From: Rhodoblastus sp963704565
Lineage (GTDB): Bacteria > Pseudomonadota > Alphaproteobacteria > Rhizobiales > Beijerinckiaceae
Assembly (NCBI GenBank): GCA_963704565.1
Contig: OY969917.1
Coordinates: forward strand, 434,001 to 498,000
Direction of reading: 5' to 3'
DNA: 64,000 nt
Positions 9,228-18,025 of the stretch are shown here, piece after piece; position 1 is the stretch's first letter, and each line of letters opens with the position of its first letter. The position numbers and the translations under genes were made by a program. The notes under the pieces are model-generated. The model was not told the origin of the DNA, made no database searches, and saw only the letters and a program-made list of their open reading frames with translations.

Positions 9228-9827
9228 TCAGCCCATGGCCTTTTCATACTGGGCTTCTACATATTCCCAGTTCACCAGATGGTGGAGGACCGTCTTGACG
9301 AAGTCGGGGCGGCGGTTGCGGTAGTCGATGTAATAGGCGTGCTCCCACACGTCCACGGTGAGGATCGGCGACGCGCCGTGAATCAGCGGGTTTTCGGCGT
9401 TCGGGGTCTTGGTGACGGAGACCTTGCCGTCCTTGACCTGGAGCCAGGCCCAGCCCGAGCCGAACTGGGTGACGCCGGCGTTGGCGAGGTCTTCCAGCGC
9501 CTTGTCCACCGAGCCGAAGGTCTCGACCAGGGCCTTTTCGACCTTGCCGGGAACCTTGCCGCCGCCATGCGGCTTCAGATATTTCCAGAATTCGGCGTGG
9601 TTGTAGATCTGAGCGACATTGTTGAAAACGGCGGGGTTCTTGCCATGGGAGCCGACGATGACCTTTTCCATCGGCTGGCCTTCCCACTCCGTGCCCTTGA
9701 TCAGATTGTTGGCGTTGTTGACATAGGCCGCATGATGCTTGTCATGATGAAACTCAAGCGTTTCCGCGGACATATGAGGCGCCAGCGCATCATAGGCATA
9801 GGGAAGGGGATCGAGAACGAATGACAT
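9228..9827 (-). CDS. sodB: superoxide dismutase (Fe/Mn type)
   Basis: A 199-aa enzyme that dismutates superoxide to peroxide and oxygen. All four metal ligands are visible: His27 in FHHDKHH, the His in IYNHAEFW, and the Asp and His in DVWEHAYYIDY. There is no signal peptide, so it is cytoplasmic. The start MSFVLDPLPY is preceded by GGAGAAACC. Metal choice between iron and manganese cannot be fixed by eye. The gene is divergent from the membrane-anchored protein at 10029, with an AT-rich palindrome between them. Confidence 0.93.
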   Translation of the reverse strand: MSFVLDPLPYAYDALAPHMSAETLEFHHDKHHAAYVNNANNLIKGTEWEGQPMEKVIVGSHGKNPAVFNNVAQIYNHAEFWKYLKPHGGGKVPGKVEKALVETFGSVDKALEDLANAGVTQFGSGWAWLQVKDGKVSVTKTPNAENPLIHGASPILTVDVWEHAYYIDYRNRRPDFVKTVLHHLVNWEYVEAQYEKAMG

Positions 9828-9938
9828 TGGTTTCTCCTGGGCATGTCCTGCGCCGGCGAGATACGGCGCGGCGGCAGGGTAGAAAGATCGTTTCCGGGGC
9901 GCAAGGACTTAAAAAATGAGTCCGTCGCTCGGGCGTGG

Positions 9939-9952
9939 TAAAATTAATTTTA
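9939..9952. promoter_or_regulatory. AT-rich perfect palindrome between divergent genes
   Basis: TAAAATTAATTTTA is a perfect 14-bp palindrome in an otherwise GC-rich region, in the shared upstream region of sodB and the gene at 10029. It could be an operator or a MucR/H-NS-type AT-rich site. No regulator can be named from the sequence. Confidence 0.35.
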
Positions 9953-10028
9953 AGCAAATTGCCCTTATGCTCTTGATTCGGGGCGTTTTGGTCCTGACGA
10001 TCTCTCGTGGAGAAAGGTTTTCGTCGGC

Positions 10029-11090
10029 GTGAAAGCGGATCGCACTGTCATCGTCTTCGGCGTCTTTCTGTTCCTGGTCGGCCTTGCCGTCGCCTGGAAC
10101 AGCTATGGCATTATCGAGGTCGAACGCGGCTGGTCGATGGTGATTTCCGGCACGGTCGCATTCTGTGCCGGCCTCATCCTGATCGCCCTGGGCCTGATCC
10201 TGCGGCAATTGCAGATCGCATCCGCCTCCGTCGCGCAATCGGCGCTTTTCCTCGCCAGGTCCGGTCAAAACGGCGTCGCGGCCCAGCCGGTTCCGCCGCC
10301 CGCGCCCGCGCCCGCGGAGCGCGAGCCGACGCCCGAAGCCGAAGCCCCGCAAGCGCCGGCGCTTGCGGCCGCCCCCGCCGAGCCGATCCCGGCGCCCGTC
10401 GCGGAAAACCTTCCCGGCCAGCCTCCGGCCTGGATGGCGCGCGCCTCGACTTACGCCGCCGGCTTCGGCGCGGCGCGCTTGCCTGAGCCGGAAGAGCCGG
10501 CCGCCGCCCCGGCCGAACAATTCCTGGACGAGAATCACGACTGGCTGGAAAAGGCGGTCGCCGAAGAAGTCGCCGCCCAGGAAGCCCTGTACGAAGAGCC
10601 CGCCGCTCATGAGGCCCCCGCCCAAGAGGCCCCCGCCCAAGAGGCCCCCGAAGAGGCCGCCGCCCATGAGGCGTTCTTTCATGGCGAGCCAGTCCACCGC
10701 CTTCCCATCGAGGAAGCGGGCGAGGAGACTTTCGCCGAACCCCCGTACTCGGACGGCGGCTATGATTGGGAAATCGCCGCCGAGGCGCCGGTCGCGGAGC
10801 AGGAGCCCGAAGAGATCGGGGCGCTTGCGCCGGAAACGGCGGAGCCTTTGGAGCCGCACGAGCCGGCGTTCGAGTCTGTTCCGGAGCCCGCGCCCGAGTT
10901 CTTGGCCGAACCCGTCCATGAGGAGCCGGCGGAACCGGCCGCGACTCCGGCGATCCTCGGCCAATATGACGCCAATGGCGCCCGCTACACCATGTATGTC
11001 GACGGGTCGATCGACGCCGAAACCGCGCATGGCGTCTATCGATTCGCCTCCATGGAGGAATTGAAGCGTTTCCTCGAACAGAACGCCTGA
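10029..11090 (+). CDS. membrane-anchored Glu/Ala/Pro-rich protein, unknown function
   Basis: A 353-aa protein starting at GTG 10029, with GGAGAAAGG about a dozen bases upstream. Two hydrophobic segments (residues 7-23 and 37-58) form a membrane hairpin. A long disordered region rich in Ala, Pro and Glu (roughly 75-300) follows, including in-register repeats of the form EAPAQ. It ends in a compact domain, GQYDANGARYTMYVDGSIDAE and FASMEELKRFLEQ. Rhizobiales genomes often carry such proteins with a conserved 45-residue tail. Its stop abuts the stop of the convergent peptidase gene (TGATCA at 11088-11093). Confidence 0.65.
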   Translation: MKADRTVIVFGVFLFLVGLAVAWNSYGIIEVERGWSMVISGTVAFCAGLILIALGLILRQLQIASASVAQSALFLARSGQNGVAAQPVPPPAPAPAEREPTPEAEAPQAPALAAAPAEPIPAPVAENLPGQPPAWMARASTYAAGFGAARLPEPEEPAAAPAEQFLDENHDWLEKAVAEEVAAQEALYEEPAAHEAPAQEAPAQEAPEEAAAHEAFFHGEPVHRLPIEEAGEETFAEPPYSDGGYDWEIAAEAPVAEQEPEEIGALAPETAEPLEPHEPAFESVPEPAPEFLAEPVHEEPAEPAATPAILGQYDANGARYTMYVDGSIDAETAHGVYRFASMEELKRFLEQNA

Positions 11091-13211
11091 TCAGCCGCCA
11101 AGAGCGCCGCCAAGAGCGCCGCCGACGGCGGCGACCGCGAAGGCCTGACGCAGGGCGGCTTCCTCCAGTTCGTCGAACCGGCCCGCCGCCCCGCCATGGC
11201 CGGCCTCCATATTGGTCTTGAGCAGGATCGGCCCGCCGCCGGTCATGCGCTGGCGCAGCAGCTGCGCCCATTTCGCCGGCTCCCAATAGGTCACGCGCGG
11301 GTCGGTCAGCCCGGCCTCGATCAGCATCGGCGGATAGGCCTGGGCTTTCACATTGTCATAGGGCGAATAAGACAAGAGCCGGCGGAAAACCTGCGCGTCC
11401 TCGATCGGATTGCCCCATTCGTTCCATTCGGGCGGGGTCAGCGGCAGGCTGGCGTCCATGATCGTGTTGACCACATCGACGAAAGGCACTTCGGCGAGGA
11501 TTGCGCCGAAAAGCTCGGGCGCGCTGTTGGCGACGGCGCCCATCAGCATGCCGCCGGCGCTGCCGCCTTCGGCGACGATCTTTTTCGGCGCGGTCAGGCC
11601 GAGCGCGCAGAGATGGCGGGCGCAGGCGATGAAATCGGAAAACGTGTTGGCCTTGCGCTCCAGCTTGCCGTCCTCATACCAGCGCGAGCCTTTTTCGGTC
11701 CCGCCGCGGACATGGGCGATGGCGTAGGCGAAACCCCGGTCGATCAGGCTGAAGCGCGATTCGTCGAAGGAATCCGGCAGAGCGGCGCCATAGGCGCCAT
11801 AGCCGTAGAGCAGCAGCGGGCCGGGGCCGGGCTGGCGGTCGCGCCGCATCACCAGGGAAATCGGGATCTTTTCGCCATCCGGCGCGGGCGCGAAAACCAT
11901 CCGGGTCTGGAAATCGGCGGCGTCATGTCCGCTCGGCACGTCTTGGCGCTTGAGCAGGGTTTTCTGGCGCGTGGCGAGATCATAGTCGAAAATCTCCTCC
12001 GGCTCGGCGAGCGAAGAATAGGAAAAGCGCAGGATCGGCCGTTCGAATTCGAAATTGGGTTGCAGCCGCAGATGATGGCAGGGCGTGGCGAAATCGAGCC
12101 GATGTTCGCCGCCGGCGCCGAGATGTTTGACGCCCAAGCGCGGCGCGCAGTCCTCGCGCTCCAGCCAGACCAGAAAATCGGCGAAAACCGAGGCGTTGAA
12201 AATCATGCGTCCCGGCCGGTGGGGAACCTCCTCGCGCCATTCGCCCGATTGAAAGGCGTCGAGCGGCGCGCTGACCAGCTTGTAGTCGAAAGCGCCGTCG
12301 GCGTTGGTGCGCATGAACAGGCGGTCGTGGCCGGGTTCGACCTCATAGCGCAACCCGGCGCGGCGCGCCGACACGAGACGCGCCGGCGCTTCCGGCAAGC
12401 TGAGATCGATCAGCCAGTTTTCCGCGCAATCGTGATCGCTGACCTTGACGATCGCCATTTTCCGCGAGCGCGCGGCGCGCAGATGCACGAACCAGGAGGG
12501 GTCTTTTTCGGCGAAAACCAGCCGGTCGGTCGAGGGATCGGCGCCGAGACGATGCAGGAAAACTTCCGACGAACGGAAGTCGTCGTCCATGCGTGTATAG
12601 AGAAAGCCGGTCGAGTTTTCGGTCCAGACGATGGTTCCGTCGCTGTTCTCGATCGCGTCCGCGCCGTCGGCGCCGCTGGCGAGGTCGCGCCAGTATACAC
12701 GGTGCAGTTCATTGCCGCGCTCGTCGCAAGCGAAGGCGAGCAGGCGATGGTCCGGCGAATGGACGGCGTCGCCAAGGCTGAAAAATTCCTTGCCCTCGGC
12801 GCGCGCGTCGCCGTCGAGCAGGATATTTTCCGGCCCGCCGGCGGCGGCCTTGCGACAAATCAGCTCATGCTGGCCTTCGGGGCGATAGCGGCTGTAATAG
12901 AGCCAGTCGCCGTCGCGCGCCGGCGGATCGGCGTCGGTTTCGTCGACGCGCGCCGTCATTTCCTCGTAGATTTTCTCCGCCAGAGGCTCCAGTTCCCGCA
13001 GCACAGCATCGCAATAAGCGTTTTCTTCCTCGATCAGCACGCGAATCTCTTGCGGCAGCGCCGCGGGGTCGCGAATAGCCTCGCGCCAGTTCTCCGCGCG
13101 AATCCATGCGTAATCGTCGATCCGCTCGACGCCGTGCGCGACGATTCGTCGAGGGCGCTTTTCGGCGCGTGGCGCTTGGATTTTCAGGGCGTTCGTGAAA
13201 AATGAGGGCAT
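11091..13211 (-). CDS. ptrB: oligopeptidase B (prolyl oligopeptidase family S9A)
   Basis: A 706-aa cytoplasmic serine peptidase, expected to cleave short peptides after Lys or Arg. The N-terminal half is the seven-bladed propeller (from HGVERIDDYAWIR onward). The C-terminal alpha/beta-hydrolase domain shows GYGAYG, the nucleophile motif GGSAGG, the acid in AGLTDPRVTYWEP and the His in EAGHGG. Length matches the family. The last residues are an odd GGALGG repeat. A 105-bp dispersed element lies just upstream (13243-13347), so it must contain or displace the promoter. Confidence 0.93.
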   Translation of the reverse strand: MPSFFTNALKIQAPRAEKRPRRIVAHGVERIDDYAWIRAENWREAIRDPAALPQEIRVLIEEENAYCDAVLRELEPLAEKIYEEMTARVDETDADPPARDGDWLYYSRYRPEGQHELICRKAAAGGPENILLDGDARAEGKEFFSLGDAVHSPDHRLLAFACDERGNELHRVYWRDLASGADGADAIENSDGTIVWTENSTGFLYTRMDDDFRSSEVFLHRLGADPSTDRLVFAEKDPSWFVHLRAARSRKMAIVKVSDHDCAENWLIDLSLPEAPARLVSARRAGLRYEVEPGHDRLFMRTNADGAFDYKLVSAPLDAFQSGEWREEVPHRPGRMIFNASVFADFLVWLEREDCAPRLGVKHLGAGGEHRLDFATPCHHLRLQPNFEFERPILRFSYSSLAEPEEIFDYDLATRQKTLLKRQDVPSGHDAADFQTRMVFAPAPDGEKIPISLVMRRDRQPGPGPLLLYGYGAYGAALPDSFDESRFSLIDRGFAYAIAHVRGGTEKGSRWYEDGKLERKANTFSDFIACARHLCALGLTAPKKIVAEGGSAGGMLMGAVANSAPELFGAILAEVPFVDVVNTIMDASLPLTPPEWNEWGNPIEDAQVFRRLLSYSPYDNVKAQAYPPMLIEAGLTDPRVTYWEPAKWAQLLRQRMTGGGPILLKTNMEAGHGGAAGRFDELEEAALRQAFAVAAVGGALGGALGG

Positions 13212-13242
13212 AACGTCAGTCGTCGCTCCGTGGAGAGGCCGA

Positions 13243-13347
13243 CCAGAGCCTTTTCCGTTCCTTCGGAATCGGAGGAAGTCTCTAGATCATTGTTTTAACG
13301 CATATTATTGTCCAAAAAGTCTGCAACTTTTTGGGAATATGCACTAA
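13243..13347 (+). repeat. 105-bp dispersed palindromic element, copy 1
   Basis: Matches copies at 37486-37590 (inverted) and 48308-48412. It consists of two hairpins: an imperfect TTCCG..GGAA-type palindrome and a long stem of GCATATT...CCAAAAAGT around CTGCA with ACTTTTTGG...AATATGC. The ends here read CCAGAGC and GCACTAA, diverged from the inverted CTAGAGC/GCTCTAG ends of copy 2. It lies 32 bases upstream of the ptrB start codon. No protein is encoded. Confidence 0.85.
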
Positions 13348-13783
13348 TATTTCCCGGTCGGCGGCATTCGCCAAGCGGGTTTTCTCGCGAAAGTTCGCGG
13401 ATGTCGATCGGCGGGGTTTCTTGCAATGCGGCGCCATTTGCTTGCGAAGGACGCAGAGCCTGAAATTGCTGGCGCTTCTCTATTTTTGCGTCGCGGCGGG
13501 AAGAATAATCGGGACGCGCCGACGCGTCGGCGCGCCGCGAGGAAGCGGATTTTATTTACGCCTTCCGCTCAATTCACGAGTTGATTCGCCACACCGGAGA
13601 TATTTTTATAAAGAAATTTGCCGCTAACCCTTTTGGAGATATTGCAAATTTTGAAAGCCTGTCATATTGGTAAGACTAAGGAGCGATTTAATAGCTCAAG
13701 GCAGGCTATTCGAGGCGATGGGACCGACCACCCCGCTGTCTTGAAAAAGGATTTAAAACAGCCTTAAGGAGATTCAGAAAGCG
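13348..13783. other. intergenic upstream of the MucR-type gene
   Basis: About 435 bases. It becomes AT-rich towards 13600-13780, as expected for a promoter region, and includes an A/T-rich tract around 13595-13650. A plus-strand open frame at 13331-13627 begins inside the repeat and has no ribosome-binding site, so it is not called. Confidence 0.4.
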
Positions 13784-14203
13784 ATGAGCGACTCAGGCAT
13801 GCAGAACTACATTGAGTTGGCGGCGGACATCGTCTCCGCCTATGTCAGCAATAATTCCGTCCCGGCGTCTGACCTTCCGGGCCTGATCAGCGACGTCCAC
13901 GCCGCGCTGCTGCGCGTGACCAGCGGCGTCGCGCCGACTGTAACCGAGGCGCCCAAGCCGGCGGTTCCGGTCAAGAAATCCATCACCAACGATTTCATCA
14001 TCTGCCTTGAGGATGGAAAACAGTTCAAATCGCTGAAGCGCCATTTGCGCACGCAGTACAACATGTCGCCCGAAGATTATCGGGAAAAGTGGGGTCTTGG
14101 CGCCGATTATCCGATGGTCGCGCCCAATTACGCCAAGGCGCGCTCTCATCTGGCGAAGCAGATGGGTCTCGGCCAGCAGCGCCGCCGCACCGCCCGCAAG
14201 TAA
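13784..14203 (+). CDS. MucR/Ros-family transcriptional regulator, without canonical zinc ligands
   Basis: A 139-aa DNA-binding regulator, with AAGGAGATTCAGAAAGCG before the ATG. The N-terminal part is the oligomerisation domain (YIELAADIVSAYVSNN). The C-terminal fold follows the Ros pattern (ICLEDGKQFKSLKRHLR, then NMSPEDYREKWGL and DYPMVAPNYAKARSHLAKQMGLG). Ros uses Cys-x2-Cys and two histidines for zinc; here the second Cys is Asp (CLED) and the distal His position is Gln/Tyr (RTQY). This resembles zinc-independent Ml-type members known from Mesorhizobium. Such proteins bind AT-rich sites and repress exopolysaccharide, motility and cell-cycle genes. A strong terminator follows. Confidence 0.92.
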   Translation: MSDSGMQNYIELAADIVSAYVSNNSVPASDLPGLISDVHAALLRVTSGVAPTVTEAPKPAVPVKKSITNDFIICLEDGKQFKSLKRHLRTQYNMSPEDYREKWGLGADYPMVAPNYAKARSHLAKQMGLGQQRRRTARK

Positions 14204-14257
14204 GCGGGAATTTGCGCGGATCGAAATTTCCGGTTCGCGCCGGGAAAGCATTCCGGA

Positions 14258-14287
14258 CCCGAAGCGGCGCGCCGCTTCGGGTTTTTT
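14258..14287 (+). terminator. Rho-independent terminator after the MucR/Ros gene
   Basis: CCCGAAGCGGC-GC-GCCGCTTCGGG stem followed by six T. The T-run overlaps the stop codon of the convergent gene at 14286. Confidence 0.9.
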
Positions 14288-14564
14288 AGTCGCGCCAGGC
14301 CGGCCTGCGGTCGCGACCAGTCAAACTGTCGCGGCTGGGCGCCGAAGCGATTTGTTTGAATCGCGCCGCCTGAGTGGCGAGCGCGGCGCATTGGCCCAGG
14401 TGGGCCTGGCAATGGCTGGTCGCCGCTTGCGCCGTCATTTGACCGAGAGTCGCGGTCTGGCTCGCGGCGGCGGCATTGAAGGCGGACGACGGATCGACGC
14501 CCTCTCTCTCGGCGATCTGGAAAAACGCCAGTCCCAGCCAAAACAGGCAACGCAGCAAAAACAT
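14286..14564 (-). CDS. DUF5330-like exported small protein
   Basis: A 92-aa protein if started at MFLLRCLFWLGLAFFQ (ATG 14562-14564); the frame extends further upstream without a signal. The hydrophobic N-terminus looks like a signal or anchor. The rest contains LGQMTAQAATSHCQAHLGQCAALATQAARF, similar to the rhizobial DUF5330 pattern with two cysteines about seven residues apart and a following 'A...a..f.q' helix. Probably periplasmic, of unknown function. It is convergent with the MucR/Ros gene and shares its terminator. Confidence 0.6.
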   Translation of the reverse strand: MFLLRCLFWLGLAFFQIAEREGVDPSSAFNAAAASQTATLGQMTAQAATSHCQAHLGQCAALATQAARFKQIASAPSRDSLTGRDRRPAWRD

Positions 14565-14988
14565 TTCAATCCGCCTTCGACTTCTGGTCTTCCCACTCCT
14601 GTTTCCGGCTGACGAAAACATCGTCCGCGCGGGACGGAAGCGGTTTGACGCGACCGCCATTCGCCGCTTTCGCGAGCTCGTGGCGTCATCGTCCCGAAGA
14701 CTAAAGCCGACGTGTCGAGATTAATTCAAAATCTTCGCTCAAATGCCCATGCCGCAAGTCGGAACTATTTAACCATGCGGGCTTTCGTCGCCGCGAAGGG
14801 GAATATTCACCTCGGCGCCGGCGATTTCGGCCTGAATTTCGGCGCGAGTCCGGTCGCCGCCTGTTCGCGGCCCGGTTTTCACCCGGCCGCGCCGGCAACG
14901 AAGCCGAAACCATAAGGAAACAATGAGGTCGCGCTCAATGGGGTTGGGCGTCGCGACTTTAGAAGCTGCTTAACGCGGCGGGCGCAAT
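14565..14988. other. intergenic, no supported gene
   Basis: About 420 bases between divergent genes. Open frames here (for example 14712-14915 on the plus strand) have no ribosome-binding site or recognisable content. Confidence 0.35.
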
Positions 14989-16845
14989 GTGAGGCTCGAT
15001 TTCAGTTTTCCACTTGTCGAGTCGCAGTCCATGCCGCGCGTTTCAGGGCAAATGTCAGCCAAGGCCGAAAAAGGCGCGCGGCCGGTCGATTTCGAACGCT
15101 GGCGCCGCGATCGCTATATCGCGCTTCGGCTGGCCCTGAGTCTGCCCTTCATGGCGCTCGCGCCCGTCTATCTGCTGGCGCGCGGCGCGCCGAGTCCCTG
15201 GGACGCGGCGGCTTTCGGCTTCCTGCTCGCGCCGCTTGCCGGCGTCTATGTCCTGCACCGCTGGGACCGTTTCGATCTGGCGCAGGCGATCAGCGCCGCC
15301 GCGATTCTGCTGTTCGGCGTCGCTTTGACCCTCGCCCATGGCGGGATCACCATCGGCGCGCTCGCCTGTTTCCTGCTCGGCCCGCTGGAGGCGACGCTCG
15401 GCGGCGTCTCGCGCCTTGCCTATGGCAACGCGGCGGCCTCGATTATCGCCCTGGCCGCTCTGTTCGCCGCGACCAACCTCGGCTGGCTTCAGCCGGTCGC
15501 CGGCGTCGGACTGGAAGATTATGCGACCGTCGTCGCCGCCATGATCTACGGCGCCCTGCTGGCGGCCTGGAGCGCCCGGGCCAGCGAGATGCGCGACCTT
15601 TGCGCCGATGCGAGCGAAGCCGCCTATCGCGAATTGACCGCGACCGTCGGCGATCTGGTGGTCGAATTCGATCGCGGCGGCTCGGTGCTCGAACTGGTGA
15701 CCGATCCCGCCAACGCCTTCCGCCGCCCGCGCCGCGACTTCATGGGGCGCGGCCTGTTCGATCGGATTCAGGTCGTCGATCGTCCGGCTTTTCTCAAAAC
15801 ACTGGCCGACGCGGCGTCGAACGACGAGGTCGCGGAAATCGAATTCCGCCTGCGGGCGGGCGCGGGCGACGACGAAGAGGATTTTTCCGCCGTTCCGCGC
15901 TTCATCTGGGTGGAGATGCGAGCGCACCGCTCGCGCGCGGCGAAGGATGTCGTCATGGCGATCCTGCGCGACGTGACGCCGATGAAGGAGGCGCGCGAGG
16001 CCATGGAGCTGGCGCGCCTGGAGAGCGACCGCGCCGTCGCCTGGAAAGACCGCCTTCTCGCCAATATCAGCCATGAATTGCGCACGCCGCTGAACGCGAT
16101 CAACGGCTTTTCCGAAATGCTCGCCCATCCGTCCCTGGCGCCGAAGGATCCGGCGCGCGCGCGCGAATATGCCGGAATCATCAACCAGTCCGGCCAGCAT
16201 CTGCTGAGCCTGGTGAACACGATTCTCGATATGTCGAAGATCGAGACCGGCAATTTCGAGCTCGCGCCCGAGCCTTTCGAACTCGCCGGCCTGCTCGATT
16301 TCTGCGGCGACGTCGTTCGTCTCAAGGCCGAGGAAAAGGCGATCGGCATGTCGCGCGCCTGCCCGCCGGAAGTCGGCGAGATCGTCGCTGACAAGCGCGC
16401 CTGCAAGCAGATCCTGCTCAATCTCATGTCCAATGCGGTGAAATTCACGCCCGAGGGCGGCAGCGTGGCGATCAACGCCCGCTCCGACGGCGCCTTTGTC
16501 GAGATCGCGGTCATGGACACCGGCATTGGCGTGAGCCCCGCCGATCTGCCCCGGCTTGGCGATCCCTTCTTCCAGGCCAGGGCGACCTATGACCGTCCCT
16601 ATGAGGGCGCGGGTCTCGGCCTTTCCATCGTGCGCGGCCTGGTCGGGCTGCACGGTGGAACGCTCGCGTTCGAAAGCGCGCCCGGCCAGGGCGCCTGCGT
16701 CACCGTGCGCCTGCCGCGCGATTGCCGTGGCCGCCGCCCGACGATCGATAAGGGCGCCACAATCGAAACCCTGGCCCGCCGCGCCCTGCCGCCGGCCTCC
16801 GCCCACCATGCCCGCGCCAACGACGAGGTGAAGAAAATTGCGTGA
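14989..16845 (+). CDS. membrane sensor histidine kinase (DivJ/PdhS-like)
   Basis: A 618-aa kinase from GTG 14989. An internal ATG at 15052, preceded by CAGGGCAA, gives MSAKAEKG and may be the true start. Five to six hydrophobic segments span residues 45-195, followed by a PAS-like domain (AYRELTATVGDLVVEFDRGG) and the H-box SHELRTPLN with His362. The ATP-binding N box is LNLMSNAVKF, with MDTGIGVSP (G1) and GAGLGLSIV (G2). The layout resembles DivJ/PleC-type cell-cycle kinases that act on DivK. There is no receiver domain and no adjacent response regulator, so an orphan kinase is likely. Confidence 0.85.
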   Translation: MRLDFSFPLVESQSMPRVSGQMSAKAEKGARPVDFERWRRDRYIALRLALSLPFMALAPVYLLARGAPSPWDAAAFGFLLAPLAGVYVLHRWDRFDLAQAISAAAILLFGVALTLAHGGITIGALACFLLGPLEATLGGVSRLAYGNAAASIIALAALFAATNLGWLQPVAGVGLEDYATVVAAMIYGALLAAWSARASEMRDLCADASEAAYRELTATVGDLVVEFDRGGSVLELVTDPANAFRRPRRDFMGRGLFDRIQVVDRPAFLKTLADAASNDEVAEIEFRLRAGAGDDEEDFSAVPRFIWVEMRAHRSRAAKDVVMAILRDVTPMKEAREAMELARLESDRAVAWKDRLLANISHELRTPLNAINGFSEMLAHPSLAPKDPARAREYAGIINQSGQHLLSLVNTILDMSKIETGNFELAPEPFELAGLLDFCGDVVRLKAEEKAIGMSRACPPEVGEIVADKRACKQILLNLMSNAVKFTPEGGSVAINARSDGAFVEIAVMDTGIGVSPADLPRLGDPFFQARATYDRPYEGAGLGLSIVRGLVGLHGGTLAFESAPGQGACVTVRLPRDCRGRRPTIDKGATIETLARRALPPASAHHARANDEVKKIA

Positions 16846-17569
16846 GATCGCCGCCGCCTCCGATTTCGATTTTGTCGCCCTGGAGCCGCGCCGCCCTGAA
16901 AAGGGCGCGGCGCGCAAAGGGGCCAAACCCAAGACAGAGCGGTCGAAAAAGGCCGCTTCCGCCCCGACGTCGCGCTTCGCCGCGCTGTGGCGCTATCGCA
17001 CGCCGACGCTGGGCGCCCTGGCGCTGAGCGGATTGCTGGGCGCGGTGGCGGTCAACGCCTTGTTCCTCCAGCGTGGCCAGCATCCGGCGCCTCTGTTCGG
17101 CGCCACCTTCAAGATCGCGCCGCCCGCGCCGCCGGCCCATCCGACCTCCCTCGACGCGCTGTTGAACGAAGACATTCCACAAGGCGCGCTCAAACCCGTC
17201 GATCCGGGCCAGGGCGCCGCTTTCGCCGCGTCGGCGGCGGGCGAACAGGCCGCCGCCGACGCGCCGGAGGCGGTCCCGGCCCCGGTCGCGCCGCCCAAGG
17301 CGCGCGGCGACATGCTGGGCGCGCTGATCGCCGACAATGGCGTGGTGACCGCCGACATGCGCGCCGCGCGCGGCTCGCGCGCCGTGCTCTCGGCGCAAAA
17401 GGCGCTGGCGGCGCTCGGTCTGCCGGTCAAGGCCGATGGCGAATACGGCGCCGCGACCCGCCGGGCGGTGGAAGCCTTCCAGCGCGCCAATCGCCTGCCG
17501 GCCAGCGGCCAGATCGACGCGAAGACGCGCCGTCTTCTGGCGGCGCGCTCCGGCCTGCGCGTGGAATAG
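16838..17569 (+). CDS. membrane-anchored peptidoglycan-binding-domain protein
   Basis: A 243-aa protein starting at TTG 16838 and overlapping the kinase stop by eight bases. A basic N-terminal tail (residues 20-45) precedes one transmembrane helix (TLGALALSGLLGAVAVNALFL). A Pro/Ala-rich periplasmic linker follows, then a PG_binding_1 fold near the C-terminus: LSAQKALAALGLPVKADGEYG, ATRRAVEAFQRANRLPASG, IDAKTRRLL. Overlap with the kinase suggests co-expression. It probably tethers the inner membrane to the cell wall. Confidence 0.75.
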   Translation: MREIAAASDFDFVALEPRRPEKGAARKGAKPKTERSKKAASAPTSRFAALWRYRTPTLGALALSGLLGAVAVNALFLQRGQHPAPLFGATFKIAPPAPPAHPTSLDALLNEDIPQGALKPVDPGQGAAFAASAAGEQAAADAPEAVPAPVAPPKARGDMLGALIADNGVVTADMRAARGSRAVLSAQKALAALGLPVKADGEYGAATRRAVEAFQRANRLPASGQIDAKTRRLLAARSGLRVE

Positions 17570-17579
17570 GCCCCGCGCC

Positions 17580-17915
17580 ATGCGCCTGCGCTCCGACATC
17601 TGGGTCGCGGCTTATCTGCGCCGCTGCGCCAGCGCCGATGTCGCCGCTTATCTGCGGCGGCGCGGCGCGGCGGAAGCGGGGGCGATTTTCATCAAGATCG
17701 ACCGTCTCGACGGCAGCGCCGCCCTTTTCGCGCCCGCGCCGCAGAGCGAGGCGCGCGAGGACGTGGCGCGGCTGTTTTCCCGCGCCCATCGCGACGACTG
17801 GATCGACGACGCCGCCGCCGAAGCGCGTCTGGTCAAGGAAATCGCCTTCGATCCCGATCTGTGGATCGTCGAGGTCGAAGACCGCGCCGGCCGCAATTTT
17901 CTCGATCTGGTTTGA
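17580..17915 (+). CDS. DUF1491 family protein
   Basis: A 111-aa protein beginning MRLRSDIWVAAYLRRC, ten bases after the upstream stop. It has the family's pattern: GAIFIKIDRLDGSAALFAPAPQ in the middle and DLWIVEVEDRAGRNFLDLV at the end. Function is unknown. The tight spacing suggests one transcript with the kinase and peptidoglycan-binding genes. Confidence 0.85.
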   Translation: MRLRSDIWVAAYLRRCASADVAAYLRRRGAAEAGAIFIKIDRLDGSAALFAPAPQSEAREDVARLFSRAHRDDWIDDAAAEARLVKEIAFDPDLWIVEVEDRAGRNFLDLV

Positions 17916-18025
17916 ACCGGCGCCCGCGACCGGGCGCCGCCTTGCCGAAAGCGGAAAAATCGGCGAGCCTGACCGTCGCAAGAGGCGGCGTCAGCCGAAC
18001 GCCCGCCGCGCGACGAGGCCAATTC

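Noticed and set aside
13331..13627. A plus-strand 98-codon frame upstream of the MucR/Ros gene
   Set aside because: It starts inside the 105-bp repeat, has no ribosome-binding site and shows no domain.
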